Shown: in pieces, positions 35,609-44,601 of the stretch
Layout: every line of letters begins with the position of its first letter
Numbering within the stretch: the first letter of the stretch is position 1
NCBI RefSeq assembly: GCF_900116445.1
Contig: NZ_FPBH01000008.1
Span: 62,001 to 126,000, forward strand
DNA length: 64,000 nt
Source: Paraburkholderia aspalathi
GTDB taxonomy: Bacteria; Pseudomonadota; Gammaproteobacteria; Burkholderiales; Burkholderiaceae
Direction of reading: 5' to 3'
Position numbers and translations under genes: made by a program
The notes under the pieces: model-generated
What the model was told of the DNA's origin: nothing
What the model saw: the letters and a program-made list of their open reading frames with translations, nothing else
The model's database searches: none

Positions 35609-36637
35609 TCAGCGTGCGAGGGACGTCAGATCCCAGCGCGGCTTCACGGTGAATGCGTAGTCTTTGCCCGATTGATCGGGCCAGCGTTGCAATCGCAATG
35701 CGCCGGCCAACGCGATCATCGCGCCGTTGTCCGTACACAGCGACAAATCCGGGTAGTGCACAAAGAAATTGCGCTTCTTCGCCGCGGCGGATAACGCTTC
35801 GCGCAGTTGCCGGTTCGCGCCGACACCGCCTGCCACCACCAGCCGATTGAGCTTGGTCCGTTTGAGCGCGGCCAGCGATTTTGCCGCCAGCACTTCCACC
35901 GCTGCGTCGACGAAACCGCGCGCCAGATCCGCTTTTGCCTGCTCGCAGATATTCGCGCCGCCGAGCTTCTTCGCGTGTGTGAGGACAGCGGTCTTCAGCC
36001 CGCTGAAGCTGAAATCGAGGTCGCCGGAATGCAGCATGGGACGCGGCAGGACCACTGCGCCGGGCGTACCGAATTCCGCCATCCGCGACACTTCCGGGCC
36101 GCCCGGATAACCGAGGCCCAGCAGCTTGGCGGTTTTGTCGAAAGCTTCCCCGGCGGCGTCGTCCAGCGTTTCGCCGAGCGTCTCGTAGACACCCACATCC
36201 GTGACGCGCATCAGCTGCGTATGGCCACCCGACACCAGCAGCGCGACGAACGGAAACGGCGGCGGCTCGTCCACCAGCAACGGCGACAGCAAATGCCCTT
36301 CGAGGTGGTGAATGCCGATGGTCGGCTTGTCCCACGCCATGGCCAGCGAATTCGCCACGCTCGCGCCGACCAGCAGCGCGCCCGCGAGGCCGGGGCCTTG
36401 CGTATAGGCGATCGCGTCGATGTCGCCGCGCACCGTGCCGGCGCGTTCCATCACCTCTTCGAGCAGCGGCAGCGCGCGCCGGATATGGTCGCGCGACGCC
36501 AATTCCGGCACCACGCCACCGTATTCCCGGTGCATCGCAATTTGCGAATGCAGCGCGTGCGCGAGCAGGCCGCGCTCTGTGTCGTAGAGCGCGAGACCGG
36601 TTTCGTCGCAGGAGCTTTCGATGCCGAGAACGAGCAT
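35609..36637 (-). CDS. tsaD: tRNA N6-adenosine threonylcarbamoyltransferase TsaD
   Basis: 342 residues from ATG 36637; the frame upstream of this ATG is unrelated. The opening [14 protein letters not shown] and the metal-binding HHLEGHL motif (about residues 110-116) are diagnostic. It makes t6A37 in tRNAs reading ANN codons. It is divergent from the BaiN-like flavoprotein gene. Confidence 0.95.
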   Translation of the reverse strand: MLVLGIESSCDETGLALYDTERGLLAHALHSQIAMHREYGGVVPELASRDHIRRALPLLEEVMERAGTVRGDIDAIAYTQGPGLAGALLVGASVANSLAMAWDKPTIGIHHLEGHLLSPLLVDEPPPFPFVALLVSGGHTQLMRVTDVGVYETLGETLDDAAGEAFDKTAKLLGLGYPGGPEVSRMAEFGTPGAVVLPRPMLHSGDLDFSFSGLKTAVLTHAKKLGGANICEQAKADLARGFVDAAVEVLAAKSLAALKRTKLNRLVVAGGVGANRQLREALSAAAKKRNFFVHYPDLSLCTDNGAMIALAGALRLQRWPDQSGKDYAFTVKPRWDLTSLAR

Positions 36638-36758
36638 GATGGGTGGTTTGAGCGGGCACGGGAGCGAAGCCGCTCCGGCGTCCAAAAGTGAAAAGGCAAG
36701 CCTGAAAGTATAGCAGCGCGGGCAGGCGGCCGCAGACGCGCAGGTACAATGCGGCCCC

Positions 36759-37976
36759 ATGGAATCCTTCGATATCGCAGTGATCGGCGCGGGCGCGGCC
36801 GGCATGATGTGCGCGGCCGTGGCCGGGCAACTCGGCCGTCGCGTGGTGCTGATCGACCACTCGCAGCGACTCGCGGAGAAAATCCGCATTTCCGGCGGCG
36901 GCCGGTGCAACTTCACGAATCTGTATGCCGGGCCGGCCAATTATTTGTCGGCCAATCCTCATTTTTGCCGCTCGGCGCTGGCGCGCTACACGCCGCGTGA
37001 CTTCATGGCGCTGCTTAAGCGCCATCACGTGACGTGGCACGAGAAGCACAAGGGGCAGCTGTTCTGCGACCAGTCGAGCGACGCGGTCATCAATGTGCTG
37101 AAGAACGAGTGCGACGCGGGCCGCGTCGCGTGGCGCACGCCGCTCACGGTCGAACAGGTGCGGCATGACGCCGAAGGACGGTTCACGCTGGACACCCACT
37201 CGGGTGCGATCACGGCCCGCGCGCTCGTAGTGGCGACCGGCGGCCTGTCGATCCCCAAGATCGGCGCGACTGATTTCGCCTACCGTCTCGCCAAGCAATT
37301 CGGCCACAAGCTGATCGACACGCGCCCTGCGCTGGTTCCGCTGACCTTTGCTCCGGCCGACTGGGAGCCGTTCTCGGCGCTCTCCGGCGTGTCGCTCGAG
37401 GTCCAACTGGCGACCGGCAACAAGAAGACCGGTGCCGAATTCAACGAGGATCTGCTGCTCACGCACCGCGGCCTGTCGGGCCCGGGGGTTCTGCAGATTT
37501 CGAGCTACTGGCAGCCCGGCGAGCCGATTCACATCAATTTGCTGCCCGAGCAGGACGCCACCACCGCATTGCTGGAAGCCAAAACCGGCACGAAGCGCCA
37601 GATCGCCAATCTGCTCTCGGAATGGGTGCCGCAACGGCTCGCCCACGTCTGGCTGGAAACCCACCAGATTCCCGCCGAAGCGCGCGTGGCCGATCTGCCG
37701 GACAAGACGCTGCGCCGCATCGGTGAGGCCTTGTCGCGCTGGACGCTCACCCCGAACGGCACCGAAGGCTACCGCAAGGCTGAAGTCACGCGCGGTGGCA
37801 TCGATACGCGTGACCTGTCGTCGGCGACGATGATGAGCGCCCGCACGCCGGGTTTGTACTTCATCGGCGAGGCGGTCGACGTGACTGGCTGGCTCGGCGG
37901 CTACAATTTCCAGTGGGCGTGGGCCTCCGGCGTGGCGGCCGGCCAGGCGTCGGCTGAGTACGTTTTAGGGGCTTGA
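36759..37976 (+). CDS. HI0933/BaiN-family flavoprotein
   Basis: 405 residues. The FAD-binding motif is [11 protein letters not shown] (about 9-19), followed by [15 protein letters not shown], a hallmark of the HI0933/BaiN group. The rest is one domain of the family with a C-terminal FAD contact ([12 protein letters not shown]). The family includes reductases acting on enone or bile-acid-like substrates, but most members are uncharacterised. It is not linked to the next gene. Confidence 0.85.
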   Translation: MESFDIAVIGAGAAGMMCAAVAGQLGRRVVLIDHSQRLAEKIRISGGGRCNFTNLYAGPANYLSANPHFCRSALARYTPRDFMALLKRHHVTWHEKHKGQLFCDQSSDAVINVLKNECDAGRVAWRTPLTVEQVRHDAEGRFTLDTHSGAITARALVVATGGLSIPKIGATDFAYRLAKQFGHKLIDTRPALVPLTFAPADWEPFSALSGVSLEVQLATGNKKTGAEFNEDLLLTHRGLSGPGVLQISSYWQPGEPIHINLLPEQDATTALLEAKTGTKRQIANLLSEWVPQRLAHVWLETHQIPAEARVADLPDKTLRRIGEALSRWTLTPNGTEGYRKAEVTRGGIDTRDLSSATMMSARTPGLYFIGEAVDVTGWLGGYNFQWAWASGVAAGQASAEYVLGA

Positions 37977-38044
37977 CGGCGCAATGGCTTTGTGAGAAAG
38001 CTCTGCTATACTCCTGAACCTTTACAAAGTTCCGTTATTGAAAA

Positions 38045-38257
38045 ATGACGACCATCCACGTAAAAGACAACGAGCCGTTTGAAGTTGCCATGCGCCGCTT
38101 CAAGCGCACGATGGAGAAAAACGGGCTGCTAACGGAACTTCGCGCCCGGGAGTTTTACGAAAAGCCTACGGCTGAGCGCAAGCGCAAGAAGGCGGCTGCG
38201 GTTAAGCGTCATTTCAAGCGTCTGCGTGGCCAGATGCTGCCAAAGAAGTTCTACTGA
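38045..38257 (+). CDS. rpsU: 30S ribosomal protein S21
   Basis: 70 residues with the full S21 sequence, including the basic C-terminal [10 protein letters not shown]. It is the first gene of the rpsU-dnaG-rpoD macromolecular synthesis cluster, here with yqeY inserted between rpsU and dnaG. The hairpin at 38392-38419 follows. Confidence 0.97.
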   Translation: MTTIHVKDNEPFEVAMRRFKRTMEKNGLLTELRAREFYEKPTAERKRKKAAAVKRHFKRLRGQMLPKKFY

Positions 38258-38391
38258 TTCTGGCGTTGCCGCGGTTCCCGTTGAACGGAGCGGCGACATC
38301 CAACGGTGACGGCACAGCAGGTGCCATCGCGGAAAACACGGCCCTTCGGGCCAGCCGGCAGGGTCGCATCCACTACGCAAAATTGCGCCAA

Positions 38392-38423
38392 CCCGCTTGA
38401 GGAAGCAGTCCCAAGCGGGCGTT
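38392..38423 (+). terminator. Hairpin after rpsU
   Basis: CCCGCTTG (38392-38399) pairs with CAAGCGGG (38412-38419) around a 12-base loop, then GTTTGTG. It may end or attenuate rpsU transcription before yqeY. Confidence 0.5.
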
Positions 38424-38505
38424 TGTGTTGGATACAGCGTATTGGTACGGCGCATGGGTGCCGTAAGCGGCCGGTTTTTAAATTTTCAACGCATTCAGGT
38501 GAGTG

Positions 38506-38952
38506 ATGAGCCTCAAGGACCAGATCAACGACGACATGAAAGCGGCCATGCGGGCGCGTGAGACCGAGCGTCTCGGCACGATCCGCCTGCTGCTCGCCGC
38601 GGTCAAGCAACGCGAAGTCGACGAACGCGTCGTCCTTGACGACGCGGCAATCACCGCCGTCATCGACAAGATGATCAAGCAGCGCAAAGACTCGATCAGC
38701 CAGTTCGAAGCCGCCGGCCGCACGGATCTCGCCGACAAGGAAAAGGCCGAACTGGCCATCCTGTCCGCTTATATGCCGGCGCAGATGTCCGAAGCGGAGA
38801 TCGTTGCCGAAGTTCAGGCCGCGGTCGCGCAAACCGGCGCTGCAGGCCCGCAGGACATGGGCAAGGTGATGGGCGTGCTCAAGCCGAAGCTGGCGGGCCG
38901 TGCCGACATGACCGCTGTCTCGGCGCAAGTCAAAGCCGCGCTCGCGAAGTAA
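38506..38952 (+). CDS. yqeY: GatB/YqeY domain-containing protein
   Basis: 148 residues from ATG 38506 (a GTG sits one codon upstream). It consists of the YqeY domain, which resembles the tail of the GatB amidotransferase subunit and may bind tRNA. The sequence SLKDQINDDMKAAMRA is typical. It lies between rpsU and dnaG, as in many proteobacteria. Confidence 0.92.
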   Translation: MSLKDQINDDMKAAMRARETERLGTIRLLLAAVKQREVDERVVLDDAAITAVIDKMIKQRKDSISQFEAAGRTDLADKEKAELAILSAYMPAQMSEAEIVAEVQAAVAQTGAAGPQDMGKVMGVLKPKLAGRADMTAVSAQVKAALAK

Positions 38953-39030
38953 TCCCTGTATTTCCGGTCTGGGCGCGCCGTTGTTCGACGGCGTGCGCAG
39001 CCTTGAGCTTTTTAGGTAGCGTCATTCACT

Positions 39031-40902
39031 GTGATTCCACCGTCATTCCTGCAGGACCTGCTCAACCGCGTCGATATCGTCGACGTGGTCGGCCGGTATG
39101 TGCAGTTGAAAAAGGGCGGCGCGAACTTCATGGGGCTGTGCCCGTTTCACAACGAGAAGAGCCCTTCGTTTACGGTTAGTCCGACTAAGCAGTTCTATCA
39201 CTGCTTCGGTTGCGGCGCGCACGGTACGGCCATCGGCTTCCTGATGGAGCATGTCGGCTCCACGTTTCCAGAGGCGGTCAACGAGCTCGCGCAATCGGTC
39301 GGGTTGACCGTGCCGAACGAGCCTTCGCCGGGCTATGGCGGCGGTGGAGGCTCCGGCGGGTATTCGCCGGGTGCGTCCAAGGCGGTCACCACGGCGCTAT
39401 CCGATGTCATGCAGACTGCCTGCGATTTCTACCGCAAGCAGCTGCGCGGCGCGCCGGTCGCGATCCAGTACCTGAAGAAACGCGGCCTGACCGGCGAGAT
39501 CGCCGCCCGTTTCGGCCTCGGCTATGCACCGGACGGCTGGCAGAACCTCGAACCCGCATTCCCCAACTATCGGGACGATTCGCTGGTCGAATCGGGTCTT
39601 GTGATCGTCAGCGAAAAGTCGGACGCGCAAGGTCAAAATCGCCGCTACGACCGCTTTCGCGAGCGGATCATGTTCCCGATACGCAATGTGAAAGGGCAGG
39701 TGATCGGCTTCGGCGGGCGTGTGCTGGACGGCGGCGAGCCCAAATATTTGAATTCGCCGGAAACGCCTCTATTTAACAAGGGCAGCGAGTTGTACGGGCT
39801 GTTTGAGGCCCGTTTGGCGATTCGCGAACAGCATTACGTGCTGGTGGTCGAAGGCTACATGGACGTGGTCGCGCTGGCCCAATTGGGGTTCCAGAACGCG
39901 GTCGCCACGCTTGGCACGGCCTGCACGCCGATTCATGTGCAGAAACTGATGCGCCAGACCGATACGGTCATCTTCAGCTTCGACGGCGATTCGGCGGGGC
40001 GCCGCGCCGCGCGCCGGGCGCTGGACGCCTGCCTGCCGCACGCGGCGGACAACCGGACCATCCGGTTCCTGTTTTTGCCGTCCGAGCACGATCCGGACAG
40101 CTACGTGCGTGAATTCGGCACGGAAGCGTTCGCTGAGCAGGTCGAGCGCGCCATGCCGCTGTCGCAGTTCATGCTAAATGAGGTGCTGACCGGCAAGGAG
40201 CTGGACCAGCCGGAAGGCCGCGCCCGCGCGCTGTTCGACGCGAAGCCGCTGCTGCAGCAGCTGCCGGCCAATGCGTTGCGCGCGCAGATCATGCATATGT
40301 TTGCCGACCGGCTCGACGTGCCGTTCGAGGAAGTCGCCGCTTTATGCGAAGTCGACGCCCGGATCGCGGCGGCCGCCCGATCGGCGCCAGCCCGCAAGGA
40401 TCGGCGCAGTGTGACCGGGATCGAAGAAAAAACGCTGCGCAATCTGGTGATGTATCCGCGCACGGTGGCAGTGCTCGACGAGGAAGCCGAACAGGCGCTT
40501 CTGAGCGTCACGCGGCACGGCGAACTGTTCGAAGAAGTGACGACGCATGCACGTGCGCTGGGCGATTCGGCGGAGTTTCAGTTGCTGTCCGACCTATTGC
40601 GAAACGGCGCAAATGCCCCAACTTTCGAGGAAATCTTTCGCAAAATTCTAGACTATGATGAAAACGTCCGGGATTTGCTGCTGAAGGACCCGGAGGATGC
40701 GACCGTCATCGAGGAACGGCGCGAGCAGGAACGGATCGTCGGAGAGGAACTGAAAGCGGCGATTCTGAAGATGCGATACGACGCTTACTGCGATCGCCTC
40801 GAGCAGCTTTCGCGGCAATCCCGGCACACGCCGGAGGAGTTTGCGGAGCTGACGGGCCTGAATCAGAAGCGGGCTGAGATGAAGCGGCAGCTCGGGCTGT
40901 AA
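39031..40902 (+). CDS. dnaG: DNA primase
   Basis: 623 residues from a GTG start at 39031. The N-terminal zinc finger has CPFH at about 40-43 and CFGC further on (CHC2 type). The TOPRIM domain shows VVEGYMDV and FSFDGDSAGRRA. The C-terminal part binds the DnaB helicase. It makes RNA primers for replication. It lies upstream of rpoD. Confidence 0.97.
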   Translation: MIPPSFLQDLLNRVDIVDVVGRYVQLKKGGANFMGLCPFHNEKSPSFTVSPTKQFYHCFGCGAHGTAIGFLMEHVGSTFPEAVNELAQSVGLTVPNEPSPGYGGGGGSGGYSPGASKAVTTALSDVMQTACDFYRKQLRGAPVAIQYLKKRGLTGEIAARFGLGYAPDGWQNLEPAFPNYRDDSLVESGLVIVSEKSDAQGQNRRYDRFRERIMFPIRNVKGQVIGFGGRVLDGGEPKYLNSPETPLFNKGSELYGLFEARLAIREQHYVLVVEGYMDVVALAQLGFQNAVATLGTACTPIHVQKLMRQTDTVIFSFDGDSAGRRAARRALDACLPHAADNRTIRFLFLPSEHDPDSYVREFGTEAFAEQVERAMPLSQFMLNEVLTGKELDQPEGRARALFDAKPLLQQLPANALRAQIMHMFADRLDVPFEEVAALCEVDARIAAAARSAPARKDRRSVTGIEEKTLRNLVMYPRTVAVLDEEAEQALLSVTRHGELFEEVTTHARALGDSAEFQLLSDLLRNGANAPTFEEIFRKILDYDENVRDLLLKDPEDATVIEERREQERIVGEELKAAILKMRYDAYCDRLEQLSRQSRHTPEEFAELTGLNQKRAEMKRQLGL

Positions 40903-40923
40903 GCGGGATGGCAGAAAGCTGAG

Positions 40924-40932
40924 TGCTATAAT
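40924..40932 (+). promoter_or_regulatory. Extended -10 promoter of rpoD
   Basis: TGCTATAAT at 40924-40932 is an extended -10 element. A good -35 is not visible. The expected start near 40939 gives a leader of about 57 bases before the rpoD ATG, which fits the longer form of the protein. Confidence 0.55.
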
Positions 40933-40995
40933 AAAAGGTTTCTAGCGGTTTGTTTTTTCAATGGTTTTCCTAGCAAAGGCGAAAAGGCGATTGCG

Positions 40996-43386
40996 ATGGC
41001 AAAGACACCAGGCGGAAAAAAAGCAACGGGCACAGGTTCGAATGAGCCGACCAGAAAGGTCACCGAGGCCAAGTTAGCTTCTTCCCCCAGAAAAACGTCT
41101 GCCGCAAGCGTCACACCTGCTGCCGGGAAGAAACCCTCGACCACTTCCGCTGCGCGAGCGGAGCCGGTCAGGGCGGCGAAAGCTGTACCACCACCGGCCG
41201 CAAAACGGCCGGGTGTCAGAAGCGCAAGGGAAGCGCCTGCCGCGCAGGACGATGCGGTAGAGCGTGAGACTCCAGTGTCCACGGTTCAACCGGCTGTTGT
41301 CCAACAGCCGCGAGTCGAGACTACAGCCGGTACGACGAACTCCATGACGAAAAAGCTTAACGAAACACCCGTCGACGACGACGCAACCCAAAGCGAAGAA
41401 ACCCCTGCGGCCGTTCCCGGCAAGGTGGAAAAGGTCAAGGCTCGCGATCGTCGTGCAAAGGAAAAAGCGCTGCTGAAGGACGCGTTTGCGTCGTCGCAGC
41501 CGGGCACCGTCGAGGAACTCGAAGAGCGCCGCGCCAAACTGCGCGCGTTGATCAAGCTCGGCAAGGAGCGCGGCTTCCTCACGTACGCGGAAATCAACGA
41601 CCACCTCCCGGACAACTTCACCGAGACCGAGGCGATCGAAGGCATCATCAGCACGTTCAACGACATGGGCGTGGCTGTGTACGAGCAGGCGCCGGATGCT
41701 GAAACGCTGCTGTTGAACGACAACGCACCCGCTGCTTCGTCAGACGACGAAGTGGAAGAGGAAGCGGAAGTCGCGCTCTCCACCGTCGACTCCGAATTCG
41801 GCCGCACCACCGACCCGGTCCGCATGTACATGCGTGAAATGGGTACGGTCGAACTGCTGACGCGCGAAGGCGAAATCGAAATCGCGAAGCGGATCGAAGA
41901 CGGCCTCAAGCACATGGTGATGGCGATCTCCGCGTGCCCGACCACGATCGCCGACATTCTGGCAATGGCCGAGCGCGTCGCGAACGAGGAAATCCGTATC
42001 GACGAACTGGTCGACGGCCTGATCGACGCCAACGCGGAAGATGCAGACGGCTTCTCGGCGCAGGAAGCGGAAGCGATCGAAAGCGAAGACGAGGAAGTCG
42101 AGGAAGAGGAATCGGACGACGAGGAAGAAGACGACGGCGCGGCGCAAGCCACGGCCAACGCTGCGCAGATGGAAGCGCTCAAGCGTGCGTCCCTCGAGAA
42201 GTTCGCCATGATCAGCGAATGGTTCGACAAGATGCGTCGTGCGTTCGAGAAGGAAGGCTACAAGTCCAAGTCGTATCTGAAGGCGCAGGAAACGATCCAG
42301 AACGAGCTGATGACGATCCGCTTTACCGCGCGTACCGTCGAGCGTCTGTGCGACACGTTGCGTGCGCAAGTGGACGAAGTGCGTCAGGTTGAGCGTCAGA
42401 TCCTGCATACGGTAGTCGACAAGTGCGGCATGCCGCGTGCGGAATTCATCGCGCGTTTCCCGGGCAGCGAAACGGATCTGGAATGGGCCGACAAGATCGT
42501 CGGCGAAGGTCACGCGTATAGCGCGATCCTCACGCGTAACATTCCGGCCATTCGCGAACAGCAGCAGCGTCTGCTGGACTTGCAGGCGCGCGTTGTGCTG
42601 CCGCTGAAGGACCTGAAGGAAACCAACCGCCAGATGGCGGCCGGCGAACTGAAAGCGCGTCAGGCAAAGCGCGAAATGACCGAGGCGAACTTGCGTCTCG
42701 TGATCTCGATCGCGAAGAAGTACACGAACCGTGGTCTGCAGTTCCTCGACCTGATTCAGGAAGGCAACATCGGCCTGATGAAGGCGGTGGACAAGTTCGA
42801 ATATCGTCGCGGCTACAAGTTCTCCACGTATGCAACGTGGTGGATCCGTCAGGCCATTACGCGTTCGATCGCTGACCAGGCGCGTACGATCCGGATTCCG
42901 GTTCACATGATCGAAACGATCAACAAGATGAACCGCATCTCGCGTCAGATCTTGCAGGAAACCGGTCTCGAGCCGGATCCGGCAACGCTGGCCGAGAAGA
43001 TGGAAATGCCGGAAGACAAGATCCGCAAGATCATGAAGATCGCGAAGGAGCCGATCTCGATGGAAACGCCGATCGGTGACGACGACGATTCGCATCTGGG
43101 CGACTTTATCGAAGATACGAACACGGTCGCGCCGGCCGACGCCGCACTGCATGCCAGCATGCGCGATGTCGTGAAGGACGTGCTCGACTCGCTGACGCCG
43201 CGTGAAGCGAAGGTGCTGCGCATGCGTTTCGGTATCGAGATGAGCACCGATCACACGCTCGAAGAAGTCGGCAAGCAGTTCGACGTGACGCGTGAACGGA
43301 TCCGTCAGATCGAGGCAAAGGCGCTGCGCAAACTGCGTCACCCGAGTCGTTCGGACAAGCTGAAGTCGTTCCTCGAAGGGAATTGA
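40996..43386 (+). CDS. rpoD: RNA polymerase primary sigma factor RpoD
   Basis: 796 residues. The first ~115 residues are a Lys/Ala/Pro-rich extension absent from E. coli RpoD (613 residues). An internal ATG follows (MTKKLNE), but an extended -10 at 40924-40932 fits the longer start. Region 1.1 and a long acidic non-conserved region ([10 protein letters not shown]) lead to region 2 ([17 protein letters not shown]), region 3 and region 4.2 ([20 protein letters not shown]). It directs housekeeping transcription. Confidence 0.95.
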   Translation: MAKTPGGKKATGTGSNEPTRKVTEAKLASSPRKTSAASVTPAAGKKPSTTSAARAEPVRAAKAVPPPAAKRPGVRSAREAPAAQDDAVERETPVSTVQPAVVQQPRVETTAGTTNSMTKKLNETPVDDDATQSEETPAAVPGKVEKVKARDRRAKEKALLKDAFASSQPGTVEELEERRAKLRALIKLGKERGFLTYAEINDHLPDNFTETEAIEGIISTFNDMGVAVYEQAPDAETLLLNDNAPAASSDDEVEEEAEVALSTVDSEFGRTTDPVRMYMREMGTVELLTREGEIEIAKRIEDGLKHMVMAISACPTTIADILAMAERVANEEIRIDELVDGLIDANAEDADGFSAQEAEAIESEDEEVEEEESDDEEEDDGAAQATANAAQMEALKRASLEKFAMISEWFDKMRRAFEKEGYKSKSYLKAQETIQNELMTIRFTARTVERLCDTLRAQVDEVRQVERQILHTVVDKCGMPRAEFIARFPGSETDLEWADKIVGEGHAYSAILTRNIPAIREQQQRLLDLQARVVLPLKDLKETNRQMAAGELKARQAKREMTEANLRLVISIAKKYTNRGLQFLDLIQEGNIGLMKAVDKFEYRRGYKFSTYATWWIRQAITRSIADQARTIRIPVHMIETINKMNRISRQILQETGLEPDPATLAEKMEMPEDKIRKIMKIAKEPISMETPIGDDDDSHLGDFIEDTNTVAPADAALHASMRDVVKDVLDSLTPREAKVLRMRFGIEMSTDHTLEEVGKQFDVTRERIRQIEAKALRKLRHPSRSDKLKSFLEGN

Positions 43387-43424
43387 TCGAAGCAGGCGGT
43401 CGCGGGAAATGATGTAGCTGTTTG

Positions 43425-43478
43425 AAGGGGTCTTCGGGCTGTTTCGCTTAGGCGAAGCGGTTGCGAAGGCCCCTTTTT
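43425..43478 (+). terminator. rpoD terminator
   Basis: GGGGTCTTCG (43427-43436) and CGAAGGCCCC (43464-43473) pair with one G-U, with a nested TTTCGC/GGCGAA stem inside, followed by TTTTT. It lies 41 bp after rpoD. Confidence 0.8.
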
Positions 43479-43538
43479 CGTGTAGTATGTCGGCCAATCA
43501 ACGAATTGGCCCGGCCTTCATGACCGGGTCTTTTTCTT
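43461..43538 (+). promoter_or_regulatory. Promoter and attenuator-like leader of the tRNA gene
   Basis: TTGCGA (43461-43466) and TAGTAT (43483-43488) with a 16-base spacer make a possible promoter that overlaps the rpoD terminator. The leader can form GGCCAAT-CAACGA-ATTGGCC (43492-43511) or, overlapping it, GGCCCGG paired with CCGGGTC (43508-43514 with 43524-43530, one G-U) followed by TTTTT at 43531. The second looks like a terminator and ends directly before the tRNA 5' end at 43539. Only one of the two stems can form at a time. Confidence 0.4.
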
Positions 43539-43626
43539 GGGCCGGACGCCGTGCTGGTTGCAGGCAGCGGACTCATAATCCGCCTCCGAAAGGACACCGT
43601 CGGTTCGACTCCGACCCGGCCCACCA
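43539..43626 (+). tRNA. tRNA with CAU anticodon and long variable arm (class II; Ile2-like)
   Basis: 88 bases with CCA. The acceptor arms GGGCCGG and CCGGCCC pair over 7 bp, discriminator A. The anticodon stem GCGGA/TCCGC closes a loop CTCATAA with anticodon CAU. The T arm is GTCGG-TTCGACT-CCGAC. Between anticodon and T arm are 15 bases containing TCC-GAAA-GGA, so there is a long variable arm as in Leu, Ser and Tyr tRNAs. Position 8 is A and 14 is U, the reverse of the usual U8-A14. C4-G69, C5-G68 and A37-A38 are the pattern associated with TilS recognition, so it may read AUA as tRNA-Ile2; it could also be a Met tRNA. Confidence 0.8.
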
Positions 43627-43636
43627 TAGATGTAAA

Positions 43637-43670
43637 GAAGGGTTCCGAGTTTTCGGAACCCTTTTTGTTT
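43637..43670 (+). terminator. Terminator of the tRNA gene
   Basis: AGGGTTCCGA-GTTT-TCGGAACCCT (43639-43662) with perfect 10-bp arms, followed by TTTTGTTTT, 12 bp past the CCA end. Confidence 0.9.
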
Positions 43671-43689
43671 TGTGGTGAGAATCCAATAT

Positions 43690-44601
43690 CAGATGCGGCA
43701 ATATGCCGCTTATTAATCTCCGCATGTTCCCGCGCAATATCACGCTTCTCTTCGTCGAGATGAGATCGGCGAACCTGGCGCAAGCGTGCTCCGACTCTTA
43801 ACGCCTAATGATCCACGGCAGACCATATGGAGGACCGGCAACCGGCGCCAAGGAAGTAAGGGAAACTCCGTGTAAAAAAAGTGCACGGCTGTGCCGTTAA
43901 GTGAATACGGAAGGCTGTTCGATGTATGCCGTCCGCTTTCAGCACGGGTTCTTGTCACGCGGCGGCCGGCGCCGCAGTTCACCTCCGGGCAACGCCCGTG
44001 CTGAAGGCTTCCACCTCGTCTGACTCCGCCTGACTTCACTTCACCAAGCCGTTCGGCAATTCACGGTCCGCGTTAATCACAGCTAATGCAGATATCCGTT
44101 TCTCGGAATATTCGACGCTTAAATCGACGACTGCATTAATTAAATTAAGTTCCCGCTTTTCCGAAATAAATTTACTTCGTGTCGAATTAGGCCTATCGCA
44201 ATTGCCTGATTGTCGAGCAATCAGATGTCTCTCACTTTTCAAACGTTCCGACCCGATTACGTCACGCATATTAAATGCTGTTGCATTCACACAACTTTAA
44301 TATTGAGATGTTGTGGATAACTTTTGTCCAGAGCAGGCATACATTCATCCACATTTTGCGATAAGCGTATGAAAGATAAAGACTTAATGCCTATCTTGAT
44401 TTGATTGTTGCGGATTCTGAAAAATCCTGTTGCGTAAATTGCGGGCGTTGCTACTAGGGTCTCCACCTACACTCACGCTTCGTTTCAAGGGTGCCCAGCT
44501 GATCCGGAACGGTTCGGCGAACAGGGCGGCAGCGAATGATGCATGCGCTGCTGAGGCAGGTCCCGCTCCCCGCGTAAATTTATCGAACTGGAGTCCCACG
44601 C
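43690..44601. other. Gene-poor stretch between the tRNA and the porin
   Basis: About 910 bp without a convincing gene; the second half is AT-rich. One strong feature is a hairpin at 43938-44005 (described separately). A complement-strand frame of 84 codons at 44036-44290 has rare codon use and no recognised match. The last part presumably carries the porin promoter and a long leader. Confidence 0.5.
43938..44005. repeat. Long hairpin in the gene-poor stretch
   Basis: TTCAGCACGGG (43938-43948) pairs with CCCGTGCTGAA (43995-44005) across 46 bases that contain the inner repeat GCGGCG-GCCGG-CGCCGC. It could be part of a small RNA, a terminator or a small mobile palindrome. No gene flanks it closely. 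Confidence 0.4.

Noticed and set aside
41740..43497. Very long complement-strand frame opposite rpoD
   Set aside because: Long frames opposite GC-rich genes are common. The sense strand carries the clear sigma-factor motifs.
44036..44290. Complement-strand 84-codon frame in an AT-rich stretch
   Set aside because: Codon use is poor, no ribosome site is seen and no family is recognised; most likely chance.
44312..44353. Two DnaA-box-like sequences (TGTGGATAA and TCATCCACA)
   Set aside because: Only two boxes, no dnaA, dnaN or gidA genes nearby, so no case for an origin.
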